Part shown: piece by piece, positions 1 through 5,345 of the stretch
Position numbering within the stretch: position 1 is the first letter of the stretch
Layout of the letters: every line of letters begins with the position of its first letter
Assembly (NCBI GenBank): GCA_027483785.1
Contig: JAIXTU010000394.1
Location: 1 to 5,345, forward strand
Length of the DNA stretch: 5,345 bases
From: Flavobacterium sp.
GTDB taxonomy: Bacteria; Bacteroidota; Bacteroidia; Flavobacteriales; Flavobacteriaceae
Direction: 5' to 3'
The notes under the pieces: model-generated
The model's database searches: none
What the model was told of the DNA's origin: nothing
What the model saw: the letters and a program-made list of their open reading frames with translations, nothing else
Made by a program: the position numbers and the translations under genes

Positions 1-69
1 AACGATACGTAAAGTGGTGAACGTCATGAAGTCTAGCTTCTCGAATCTAGCTTCTAGCTTCTCAAAAAA
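1..69 (+). repeat. Repeat unit 1
   Basis: The head is at 1-31 and the tail at 32-69, with three TCTAGCTTC words (32, 46, 53), the last two overlapping. A short CGAA interruption separates the first word from the second. The unit ends in TCAAAAAA, where unit 3 has CCCAAAAAA. The left boundary coincides with the window edge, so the true start may lie further left. Confidence 0.75.
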
Positions 70-116
70 CTGCCTTCGACGCCCTCAGACAACGACGATT
101 CTCAGGCTTGGGCGGG
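70..116. repeat. 47 bp segment between repeat units 1 and 2, possible dispersed element
   Basis: This stretch interrupts the tandem order and is more GC-rich than the flanking repeats, ending in GGGCGGG. Its left part (CTTCGACGCCCTCAG at 74-88) resembles, from memory, the CTTCGACtnCGCTCAG core of short dispersed intergenic repeats common in flavobacterial genomes. CTCAG occurs twice (84-88 and 101-105). The match is imperfect and I could not compare it with a genome, so this is a tentative identification. It contains no gene. Confidence 0.35.
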
Positions 117-118
117 AA

Positions 119-183
119 AACGATCCGTTAAGTGGTGAACGTCGCAAAGTCTAGCTTCTAGCTTCTAGTGTCTAGGTTCCCAA
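119..183 (+). repeat. Repeat unit 2
   Basis: The head is at 119-149. Bases 131-143 (AGTGGTGAACGTC) are identical to the matching part of unit 1. The tail is at 150-183, with exact TCTAGCTTC words at 150 and 157, a TCTAGTG variant at 164 and TCTAGGTTC at 171. The four words sit at a strict 7 base step, so this is the most regular tail. It joins unit 3 directly. Confidence 0.75.
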
Positions 184-250
184 AACGATACGTTAAGTGG
201 CGAATTCATCGAGTCTAGCTTCTCGTGTCTAGCTTCTAGCTTCCCAAAAA
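184..250 (+). repeat. Repeat unit 3
   Basis: The head at 184-213 is one base shorter than in the other units and differs mainly near its end (GAATTCATCGAG). The tail at 214-250 has TCTAGCTTC at 214, 228 and 235, in the same arrangement as unit 1 (one word, a short interruption, then two overlapping words). It ends in CCCAAAAAA. The unit stops about 100 bases before the most likely start of the phosphoesterase gene. Confidence 0.75.
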
Positions 251-349
251 ATTACACAAGCCTTCCACAATATTGTTTTTTAGTTAAATATTTTGGAATG
301 CTCGAATATCAAACCGCTATTCGCCGTTACTTTGCCGAAAATTTTTACT

Positions 350-1582
350 GTGGTTCGTTGGATTATCTTACTTCTAATCTTTGGTTTAATTGAACTTTAC
401 GCTTTTCAAGCTTTCAAAACAGTCAACAAAGACAAGGGTTTCATTATTTCGTATCTCGTTATTTCTATTGCAATAGTCGGAATTATCTTTTACGGTTTTT
501 CGCAATTCGATCGCTCGGTAGGGCAAAATCGAATATCGCTTTTTACCCTAGGACTCATGCTCGTGATTTATGTTCCGAAAATGCTAATTGGTTTAGTGCT
601 TTTTAGCGAAGATATCTTCCGCATCTTCTGCGCCATTTCACGCTATTTCGTGGATTATGATTCGAGTACTCCCGCGCTTCCCGAGCGACGGAAATTCATC
701 AGTCAGATTGCTCTTGGTCTAGCTGCCATTCCGTTTGCGAGTTTAATTTACGGCATTTTCGAAGGAAAATACAACTATAAAGTAATTACCACTAAACTGT
801 ATTTTCCGGATTTACCGCCAGCCTTCGATGGTTTGCGCGTAACCCAAATTTCCGATGTACACAGCGGCAGTTTCGACAATCCAGAGAAAATTGAATACGC
901 TATCGACTTGATCAATCAACAAGAAACCGACTTGATTCTCTTCACCGGAGATATCGTAAACACACACGCTACCGAAATGCATCCGTGGATTGATACCTTC
1001 AAAAAAATTAAACCACACAAATTCGGAAAGTTTGCCGTTTTGGGCAATCACGATTACGGTGAATACGTTTCTTGGCCGTCGCAACAGGAAAAAGAAAAGA
1101 ATTTTTCAGATATCAAAAAGTTGTACGGCGATATCAACTTTAAACTGCTGTTGAACGAACATACTTCGATTAATAAAGACGGCGAGGCCTTGCACATTGT
1201 TGGCGTTGAAAATTGGGGCAAAAATTTCAAACAAGCAGGCGATTTGGGTAAAGCTGTTTCCGGGTTGGATCCCGATGCATTTAAGATTTTAATGTCGCAC
1301 GACCCATCGCACTGGGAATACGAAGTAAAAACGCATCCGTCGAATGTGCATTTAACTTTGTCTGGTCACACGCACGGCTTGCAGTTTGGTATTGAAATTC
1401 CGGGATTTTTCAAATGGAGTCCGGTGCAATACGTTTACAAACAATGGGCAGGTTTGTACGAGCACGAAAATCGAAAAATATATGTAAACCGCGGTTTTGG
1501 TTTTCATGCGTATCCGGGTCGCGTAGGCATTTGGCCAGAGATTAGTGTTTTTGAACTAAAAAAGGGCGAAAAACCGGCGTAA
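350..1582 (+). CDS. Membrane-anchored calcineurin-like metallophosphoesterase (YkuE/YaeI type)
   Basis: The protein is a predicted metal-dependent phosphoesterase. Numbered from the longest possible start (TTG at 293, 429 residues), the catalytic domain spans about 165-425 and carries the full metal-binding set: D188 and H190 in SDVH, G219-D220, GNHD at 251-254, H336 in MSHD, and H359/H361 in GHTHG. Ahead of it are four hydrophobic segments, at about 22-40, 49-70, 82-104 and 136-154. The last follows a twin-arginine-like ERRKF at 131-135. The charge pattern fits an N-out, C-out topology with the active domain in the periplasm (inference). The GTG at 350 is preferred because it starts the protein directly at VVRWIILLL, giving about 410 residues, as I recall for flavobacterial relatives. 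TTG starts at 293 and 332 are also open, and the ATG at 298 is out of frame. The substrate is unknown: relatives include exported phosphoesterases and the chlamydial UDP-diacylglucosamine hydrolase LpxG, so a lipid or envelope phosphoester is plausible but unproven. The thioredoxin-like gene follows 48 bases downstream. Confidence 0.9.
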   Translation: MVRWIILLLIFGLIELYAFQAFKTVNKDKGFIISYLVISIAIVGIIFYGFSQFDRSVGQNRISLFTLGLMLVIYVPKMLIGLVLFSEDIFRIFCAISRYFVDYDSSTPALPERRKFISQIALGLAAIPFASLIYGIFEGKYNYKVITTKLYFPDLPPAFDGLRVTQISDVHSGSFDNPEKIEYAIDLINQQETDLILFTGDIVNTHATEMHPWIDTFKKIKPHKFGKFAVLGNHDYGEYVSWPSQQEKEKNFSDIKKLYGDINFKLLLNEHTSINKDGEALHIVGVENWGKNFKQAGDLGKAVSGLDPDAFKILMSHDPSHWEYEVKTHPSNVHLTLSGHTHGLQFGIEIPGFFKWSPVQYVYKQWAGLYEHENRKIYVNRGFGFHAYPGRVGIWPEISVFELKKGEKPA

Positions 1583-1595
1583 TACCGAAAAAACA

Positions 1596-1603
1596 TATAT
1601 TTG
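1596..1603 (+). promoter_or_regulatory. Bacteroidota-type -7 promoter box (TATATTTG) for the thioredoxin-like gene
   Basis: TATATTTG is an exact match to the TAnnTTTG -7 element used by the primary sigma factor of Bacteroidota. It lies in the 48 base gap after the phosphoesterase stop and 27 bases before the ATG at 1631. Transcription would begin near 1608-1611 and leave a leader of about 20 bases. No convincing TTG-type -33 element is seen at the right distance upstream, so this promoter may be modest. If it works, the small gene can be expressed apart from the phosphoesterase. Confidence 0.6.
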
Positions 1604-1630
1604 TACTATCAAGTTTAATTTTTTGCAGTA

Positions 1631-1927
1631 ATGTCAAAATTTGGAGAACTGATTAGCGCGCCGATTCCGGTCTTAATCGATTTTTACACCGAGTGGAACG
1701 AACAGTCTACTTCTATGCACCCTGTGATCAGAGATGTGGCGGCCGCATTGGGCGATAAAGCCAAAGTCATCAAAATCGATGTTGATAAAAATCAAGAACT
1801 AGCCGAGGCACTTCGCATCAAAAACGTACCTACGTTAATGATCTACAAAAGCGGTCAAATGGTTTGGAGACAATCGGGCGAACTCGATGCAAACAGCATT
1901 ATTGCAATCGTTCAAGAACAAGTCTGA
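1631..1927 (+). CDS. Thioredoxin-fold protein lacking the active-site cysteines
   Basis: This 98-residue protein has the length and layout of a single thioredoxin domain. It shows the central strand VLIDFYTEW (14-22), a helix starting at the usual active site, the strand KVIKIDVDKN (45-54), the cis-proline segment VPTLMIYKSG (66-75, cis-Pro at P67) and a C-terminal helix. Where thioredoxins have WCGPC, this protein reads W22-N-E-Q-S26, so both redox cysteines are replaced (N23 and S26). There is no cysteine anywhere in the protein. It therefore cannot carry out thiol-disulfide exchange; a binding, chaperone-like or structural role is the reasonable inference. There is no signal peptide, so it is probably cytoplasmic. 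The fold is otherwise intact and there is no frameshift, so this looks like a functional redox-dead paralogue rather than a decaying gene. I recall similar WNEQS proteins in other flavobacteria. The start is the ATG 27 bases after a -7 box. The last 16 bases overlap the end of the opposing deacetylase gene. Confidence 0.9.
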   Translation: MSKFGELISAPIPVLIDFYTEWNEQSTSMHPVIRDVAAALGDKAKVIKIDVDKNQELAEALRIKNVPTLMIYKSGQMVWRQSGELDANSIIAIVQEQV

Positions 1928-2547
1928 GCTAATGCCACAGCTTTAAAACCTTTTTGCTGAAGAAATTCTAATGTTCTCGGCAATGCATACCGCAAGTTTT
2001 TTTCTGCTTTTAAACTGTCGTGAAAAATCACGATGCTTCCATCTTCGATATTTTTTAAAGCATTTTCAAGGCCTTTTTCCGGACTTATCTGCGTGTCGAA
2101 GTCAGCCGACAAAACGTCCCACATAATAATTCGAGTTCCAAGCTTTTCCAACTGCTTGCGTTGCGAACGCCGAATTTTCCCGTAAGGCGGTCGGAATAAA
2201 GTAGTTTTCGTTTCTAATTGGTTTTGGCAAAGTTCGAACTCCTCCAAATATCTTTCTGTATCGGTATTCCAGCCGTTTGCATGCGTTTGCGTGTGGTTGC
2301 CAATGCTGTGCCCGTGCGCTCGTACTTTGTTGAAAACGGCTCGATGTCGATCAACATTTTCGCCAATGCAGAAAAAAGTGGCTTTCGCCTGAAACTGTTC
2401 GAGTTGTTCTAAAATCCAATCGGTAACACCGGGAATCGGTCCGTCGTCGAAAGTGAGGTACACCAATCGTTCGCCTGCCGGCATTTTCCAGACAAAGTGC
2501 GGAAAAAGCCAGCGTACAAACCGATACGTTTTAACCCAGTACCACAT
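1912..2547 (-). CDS. Polysaccharide deacetylase family protein (NodB homology, carbohydrate esterase family 4)
   Basis: The 211-residue protein carries all five CE4 motifs. They are TFDDGP at 32-37 (catalytic base D34, metal ligand D35), the H85-x-x-x-H89 metal site in GNHTQTH, RPPYG at 119-123, W143-D144 in MWDVLSADFD, and IFHDS at 174-178 with H176. The enzyme should be a metal-dependent hydrolase removing N- or O-acetyl groups from a sugar polymer or a glycan precursor. The family acts on peptidoglycan, chitin-like oligomers or surface polysaccharides, and the sequence does not show which. The NodB domain fills nearly the whole protein. The N-terminus (VKTYRFVRWLFPHFVW) is aromatic and basic but is not a clear signal peptide, so cytoplasmic action or loose membrane association is possible. 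The ATG shares its first base position with the stop of the upstream DUF2723 gene (TAATG), so the two are probably translated in a coupled way. The 3' end overlaps the convergent thioredoxin-like gene by 16 bases. Confidence 0.93.
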   Translation of the reverse strand: MWYWVKTYRFVRWLFPHFVWKMPAGERLVYLTFDDGPIPGVTDWILEQLEQFQAKATFFCIGENVDRHRAVFNKVRAHGHSIGNHTQTHANGWNTDTERYLEEFELCQNQLETKTTLFRPPYGKIRRSQRKQLEKLGTRIIMWDVLSADFDTQISPEKGLENALKNIEDGSIVIFHDSLKAEKNLRYALPRTLEFLQQKGFKAVALAQTCS

Positions 2548-2549
2548 TA
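2545..2549 (-). promoter_or_regulatory. TAATG stop-start overlap coupling the DUF2723 gene to the deacetylase gene
   Basis: Read on the minus strand, the TAA stop of the large membrane protein (2549-2547) and the ATG of the deacetylase (2547-2545) share one base. This arrangement typically allows terminating ribosomes to restart on the next gene. No separate promoter or ribosome-binding site is visible ahead of the deacetylase, which supports an operon. Another ATG, seven bases upstream (2554-2552), is in a different frame and does not lead into the deacetylase. Confidence 0.6.
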
Positions 2550-5345
2550 CTCATTGTCGCGCTGAAAACGACCAAACTTTCCGTTCCAGCTGTTAAATGT
2601 AGCTTTCGATTTTTCGTAATACGCAGCGTCGTCGTGTTTTTTAACGAGTTGCAAGACGCTTCTATAACGCTCGATGGCGGCAACCACTTCGTAGTATAAA
2701 TCCATTTGTTCTGAGGCAGAAAGCGATTGGAAATACTGTAATTGATCTTGATACTTCGCCGCAAGCTGTTCGTATAATTTTCGACCTTCAGTACGCTTGC
2801 CCAGTTTATAGTACGCTTCCACGTAAGTGTCGAGCAACGAATAATAGCCAAAATATTCAAAAGGCATATTTTTCATAGCGATATCAACCACTTCGGCAGC
2901 TTGTGCGTTTTTACCTTCTTCAATCAAAGCAAAAATCAAACGCGATAAATTGGTTCGGTACGTCAACGAGTTTTTGCGCGTTTCCGGATCGTGGTAAATA
3001 TCAGGACTTCCGCTATTGCCCCATTCCCAATTCTTAACAATTTTGTACATTTTGTCGGTATCAATTTTACCCATATCCAACACGCTCGCGTCTTTTGCAA
3101 CAGGTGTTTTCACAGGAACTAATTTAAATACAATACCGTCGAGTTGCAGATAATCTTTCATCCACAAATAATCGTCGTCGCCAAAACTGCCGCCAGTAAA
3201 GTAAATTGGGCGCTTCCATTGGTTGTTTGCAACAATGTCGAGCATCATCACCCGATTTTTGTACAAAGCTTGTCCTTTGATATCGAAATCGATGAAGTCT
3301 ACAATACTATCGCGGTCTTTTTCGGAAACCACTTTATTGGCAATAACCGCGTTTTTATCAATGTTGAAACGAATTTTATTGGTAGGGTAGAAGTGAAGTT
3401 TCTGTCCGTTTTTGAGTTCAATGAGTGTGCGCTCATCATCGGTTGCCAAGAATTTGATAAAGTCTTGTAAGGCCCAGCGTGCATCGGTTCTATCGGTGAA
3501 AACAGAATAATCTAGTTTGTCGCCAACGTATTGTTTGTGCGTAAAACTAATTGGCAATGGCTCCGATTCGTAAGCCTTGGCTTTCATTTGATCGATATAC
3601 CAATCCATATGTAATAAACTGGTATTTACAATACGAACGTCGGTTCTAAAACCTTCCACTTCTTGTGCATACCAAAGTGGGAAAGTATCGTTATCGCCAA
3701 TGGTAAATAAAATGGCGTTTGGTTCGCACGACGATAAATACGCTTTCGCCATTGCTACTGCGGTGTATTTGTTACTGCGGTCGTGATCGTCCCAATTCTG
3801 ACTCGCCATCAATACCGGCGCACCTAAAAGAGTTACCACAAAAACCGCAGGAACCGCAATTTTAGACGATACGGCTTTACGCGCGTAATCGATAAGTCCG
3901 TATACGCCGTAGCAAATCCATAATGCAAAAACGTAGAAAGAGCCTACAAGTGCATAATCGCGCTCACGTGGTTCAAACGGACGTTCATTCAAGTAAATCT
4001 TCAAAGCCAAACCCGTGAACAAAAACAAGATAAGCAACACGTAGAAACTTTTTAAATCGCGATTGGCGTGGTAAATCATTCCCAAAATGGCCAGAATGAA
4101 CGGAATGAAATAATACGTATTTCTTCCCTTGTTGTTTTTAGCGTCTTGCGTAAGCGAATCCTGATTGCCCAATCGGTACGAATCTAAAGCATTGATGCCG
4201 CTGATCCAGTTACCGTCTTGCGTGTCGTAATTTCCTTGAATGTCGTTTTGGCGGCCAGTGAAATTCCACATCAGATAACGCCAGTACATATAGCCAAATT
4301 GGTATTCAAACATAAATCCAATGTTGTCACCAAACGACGGTTTTTCGATAATCAAATAATCGCTGTATGCTTTTAAAAATTCAGCATATCCGTCCATATC
4401 CACCTGACCTTGAGAGTAGGCTTGGCGGAATTCCGAGATAATCTGAACCAGTTCAGCTTCTTCCGAATATTCCGGATTAATTCGAAACTCAAGCGGATGC
4501 GTAAACGTCATGTAATTTTTGGCGTGCTCGGTGCTCCACATACGCGGCAAAATCGATTTGTGTGCCGAAGAGCTGTTTTGTTCCGCGTTTTTAAAGTTGT
4601 TGGTAATAATGTATTTACCAGTCGTATAATCGCGTTCGTAATTAGGTGCTTTGTCTTTGTATGGTTCTTCTTCATCCAAACCAGCATACATATCCGAAAA
4701 TTGCGGTCCGTAGAAAAGCGGATTAATACCGTATTGTTCGCGGTTGTAATACGCCAAAAGTTCGCGTGCGTCCGAAGGCTTATTCTCGTTGATTACCGTG
4801 TTTGCATTTGCACGAATCGGCAACATCATCCAGGTTGAGAAACCAATTAAAATAAAGAGCACACCTAATATAAGCGTGTTCCACTTCGGTAATTCTTTTT
4901 CTTTGGTATAACGCAAACCGAAATAGAATAAACCAATTAAAACTACAGCTACGAAAATAGTTCCCGAATTAAAAGGCAACCCCAAACTGTTTACCATAAA
5001 TACTTCGGTGTTTCCAAAAAGCGCCATCGTCCAAGGAAGCAGCAATTTAAAAATGAATAACAAGACCGAAACCACCACAATATTGGCGATGATGAAGTTT
5101 TTCGTAGTTACTAGTGGATATTTTTTAAAGAAATATAAAAATCCGATTGAAGGAATGGTAAGCAAAGCCATAAAGTGGATTCCGAAAGACAATCCAATGA
5201 CGAGCGCTATAAGCAACAGCCATTTGTTTCCGCGCGCTTTGTCTAAGTCTTGCTCCCAACGCAATCCCAGCCAGAACAATAATGCAATTAGTAGCGTTGC
5301 CATTGCGTAAACCTCGGCTTCAACGGCATTATACCAAAAGCTGTC
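2547..5345 (-). CDS. DUF2723 / GT117-type multi-spanning membrane protein, N-terminus outside the window
   Basis: The reading frame is open to the right window edge, so this is the C-terminal 933 residues of a longer protein; relatives are about 1,100 residues, so some 150 N-terminal residues are probably missing. The methionine codon at 5303 is internal: the 15 codons before it read DSFWYNAVEAEVYAM, a core motif of DUF2723. From that methionine, hydrophobic segments lie at about 1-17, 28-59, 69-90, 116-132, 143-161, 397-412, 420-436, 449-472 and 480-500. Further conserved blocks are PRERDYALVGSFYVFALW (444-461), NWDDHDRSNKY (503-513) and GDNDTFPLWYAQEVEGFRTDV (536-556). A large hydrophilic loop lies at about 162-395, and a helical, TPR-like tail at about 775-905. 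Such proteins are named DUF2723 or glycosyltransferase family 117 and resemble GT-C enzymes that use lipid-linked sugars. Transfer of sugar to envelope proteins or glycans is therefore a reasonable inference, with donor and acceptor unknown. It leads an operon with the deacetylase. Confidence 0.92.
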   Translation of the reverse strand, partial: DSFWYNAVEAEVYAMATLLIALLFWLGLRWEQDLDKARGNKWLLLIALVIGLSFGIHFMALLTIPSIGFLYFFKKYPLVTTKNFIIANIVVVSVLLFIFKLLLPWTMALFGNTEVFMVNSLGLPFNSGTIFVAVVLIGLFYFGLRYTKEKELPKWNTLILGVLFILIGFSTWMMLPIRANANTVINENKPSDARELLAYYNREQYGINPLFYGPQFSDMYAGLDEEEPYKDKAPNYERDYTTGKYIITNNFKNAEQNSSSAHKSILPRMWSTEHAKNYMTFTHPLEFRINPEYSEEAELVQIISEFRQAYSQGQVDMDGYAEFLKAYSDYLIIEKPSFGDNIGFMFEYQFGYMYWRYLMWNFTGRQNDIQGNYDTQDGNWISGINALDSYRLGNQDSLTQDAKNNKGRNTYYFIPFILAILGMIYHANRDLKSFYVLLILFLFTGLALKIYLNERPFEPRERDYALVGSFYVFALWICYGVYGLIDYARKAVSSKIAVPAVFVVTLLGAPVLMASQNWDDHDRSNKYTAVAMAKAYLSSCEPNAILFTIGDNDTFPLWYAQEVEGFRTDVRIVNTSLLHMDWYIDQMKAKAYESEPLPISFTHKQYVGDKLDYSVFTDRTDARWALQDFIKFLATDDERTLIELKNGQKLHFYPTNKIRFNIDKNAVIANKVVSEKDRDSIVDFIDFDIKGQALYKNRVMMLDIVANNQWKRPIYFTGGSFGDDDYLWMKDYLQLDGIVFKLVPVKTPVAKDASVLDMGKIDTDKMYKIVKNWEWGNSGSPDIYHDPETRKNSLTYRTNLSRLIFALIEEGKNAQAAEVVDIAMKNMPFEYFGYYSLLDTYVEAYYKLGKRTEGRKLYEQLAAKYQDQLQYFQSLSASEQMDLYYEVVAAIERYRSVLQLVKKHDDAAYYEKSKATFNSWNGKFGRFQRDNE

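Larger units (their letters stand above)
1..250. repeat. Array of three diverged 65-70 bp repeats with TCTAGCTTC tails
   Basis: Three related units can be aligned by eye, at 1-69, 119-183 and 184-250. Each begins with a 30-31 base head (AACGATaCGTtAAGTGGtGAA...) and continues with a tail made of the word TCTAGCTTC. The tail ends in C followed by a run of A. Exact TCTAGCTTC copies lie at 32, 46, 53, 150, 157, 214, 228 and 235, with a variant (TCTAGGTTC) at 171; neighbours are often 7 bases apart because the TC ends overlap. Units 2 and 3 are directly adjacent with a 65 base period, while units 1 and 2 are separated by an unrelated 47 base segment. Unit 1 begins at the window edge, so the array may continue to the left. 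No gene is visible here: TAG stops occur throughout on both strands. Function is unknown. It is not a CRISPR array, because the units are imperfect and there are no regular unique spacers. Confidence 0.85.

Noticed and set aside
1..250. CRISPR array
   Set aside because: The units are imperfect and 65-70 bases long, there are no regular unique spacers, and no cas gene is present.
289..295. TATTTTG just upstream of the phosphoesterase as a -7 promoter box
   Set aside because: It is one base short of TAnnTTTG (a single base between TA and TTTG), and no -33 element lies at the right distance. A similar near miss (TACTTTG) occurs at 328-334. Neither is good enough to annotate.
298..393. 31-codon ORF from the ATG at 298 (MLEYQTAIRR...)
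   Set aside because: It overlaps the phosphoesterase start in another frame, shows no recognisable motif and is as short as chance would allow.
1928..1962. Intrinsic terminator for the thioredoxin-like gene
   Set aside because: Only 4 bp stems (AGCT/AGCT, CAGC/GCTG) can be drawn and the T-rich stretch is not positioned after a stable hairpin. The stretch is also coding sequence for the deacetylase.
5301..5303. ATG at 5303 as the true start of the DUF2723 protein
   Set aside because: The frame continues without a stop to the window edge, and the 15 upstream codons encode the conserved WYNAVEAEVYAM core, so this methionine is internal.
5008..5310. Plus-strand ORFs opposite the large membrane protein gene (also at 3144-3470 and 4410-4838)
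   Set aside because: They are antisense shadows of a strongly conserved minus-strand gene and show no domain, start signal or independent support.

Overview
The window looks like chromosome from a member of the Bacteroidota, most likely the Flavobacteriia. The evidence is a moderately AT-rich composition, a perfect TAnnTTTG promoter -7 box (the Bacteroidota form) ahead of the second gene, no clear Shine-Dalgarno sites, and four proteins of kinds typical of flavobacteria. The genus assignment is inference; no marker gene is present.

Layout. Bases 1-250 are non-coding and hold about three diverged copies of a 65-70 bp repeat. Each copy has a 30-31 bp head and a tail built from TCTAGCTTC words, and a 47 bp foreign-looking segment lies between copies 1 and 2. 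Two rightward genes follow: a membrane-anchored calcineurin-like metallophosphoesterase (about 350-1582) and a small thioredoxin-fold protein (1631-1927) that has lost both active-site cysteines. Two leftward genes fill the rest: a very large DUF2723/GT117-type membrane protein, cut at its N-terminus by the right window edge (2547-5345), and a family 4 polysaccharide deacetylase (1912-2547).

The leftward pair is very probably one operon: the stop of the large gene and the start of the deacetylase share a base (TAATG), which suggests translational coupling. The two gene pairs converge and their last codons overlap by 16 bp, leaving no intergenic space for a classical terminator.

Functionally, the leftward pair points to envelope glycan or glycoprotein work: a multi-spanning GT-C-like membrane protein with a C-terminal helical-repeat tail, and a sugar deacetylase. 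The phosphoesterase is also an envelope protein, with its catalytic domain probably on the outer face of the inner membrane. I see no clear sign of a new defence, mobile or secretion system. The points most worth a second look are the upstream repeat array and the cysteine-free thioredoxin.
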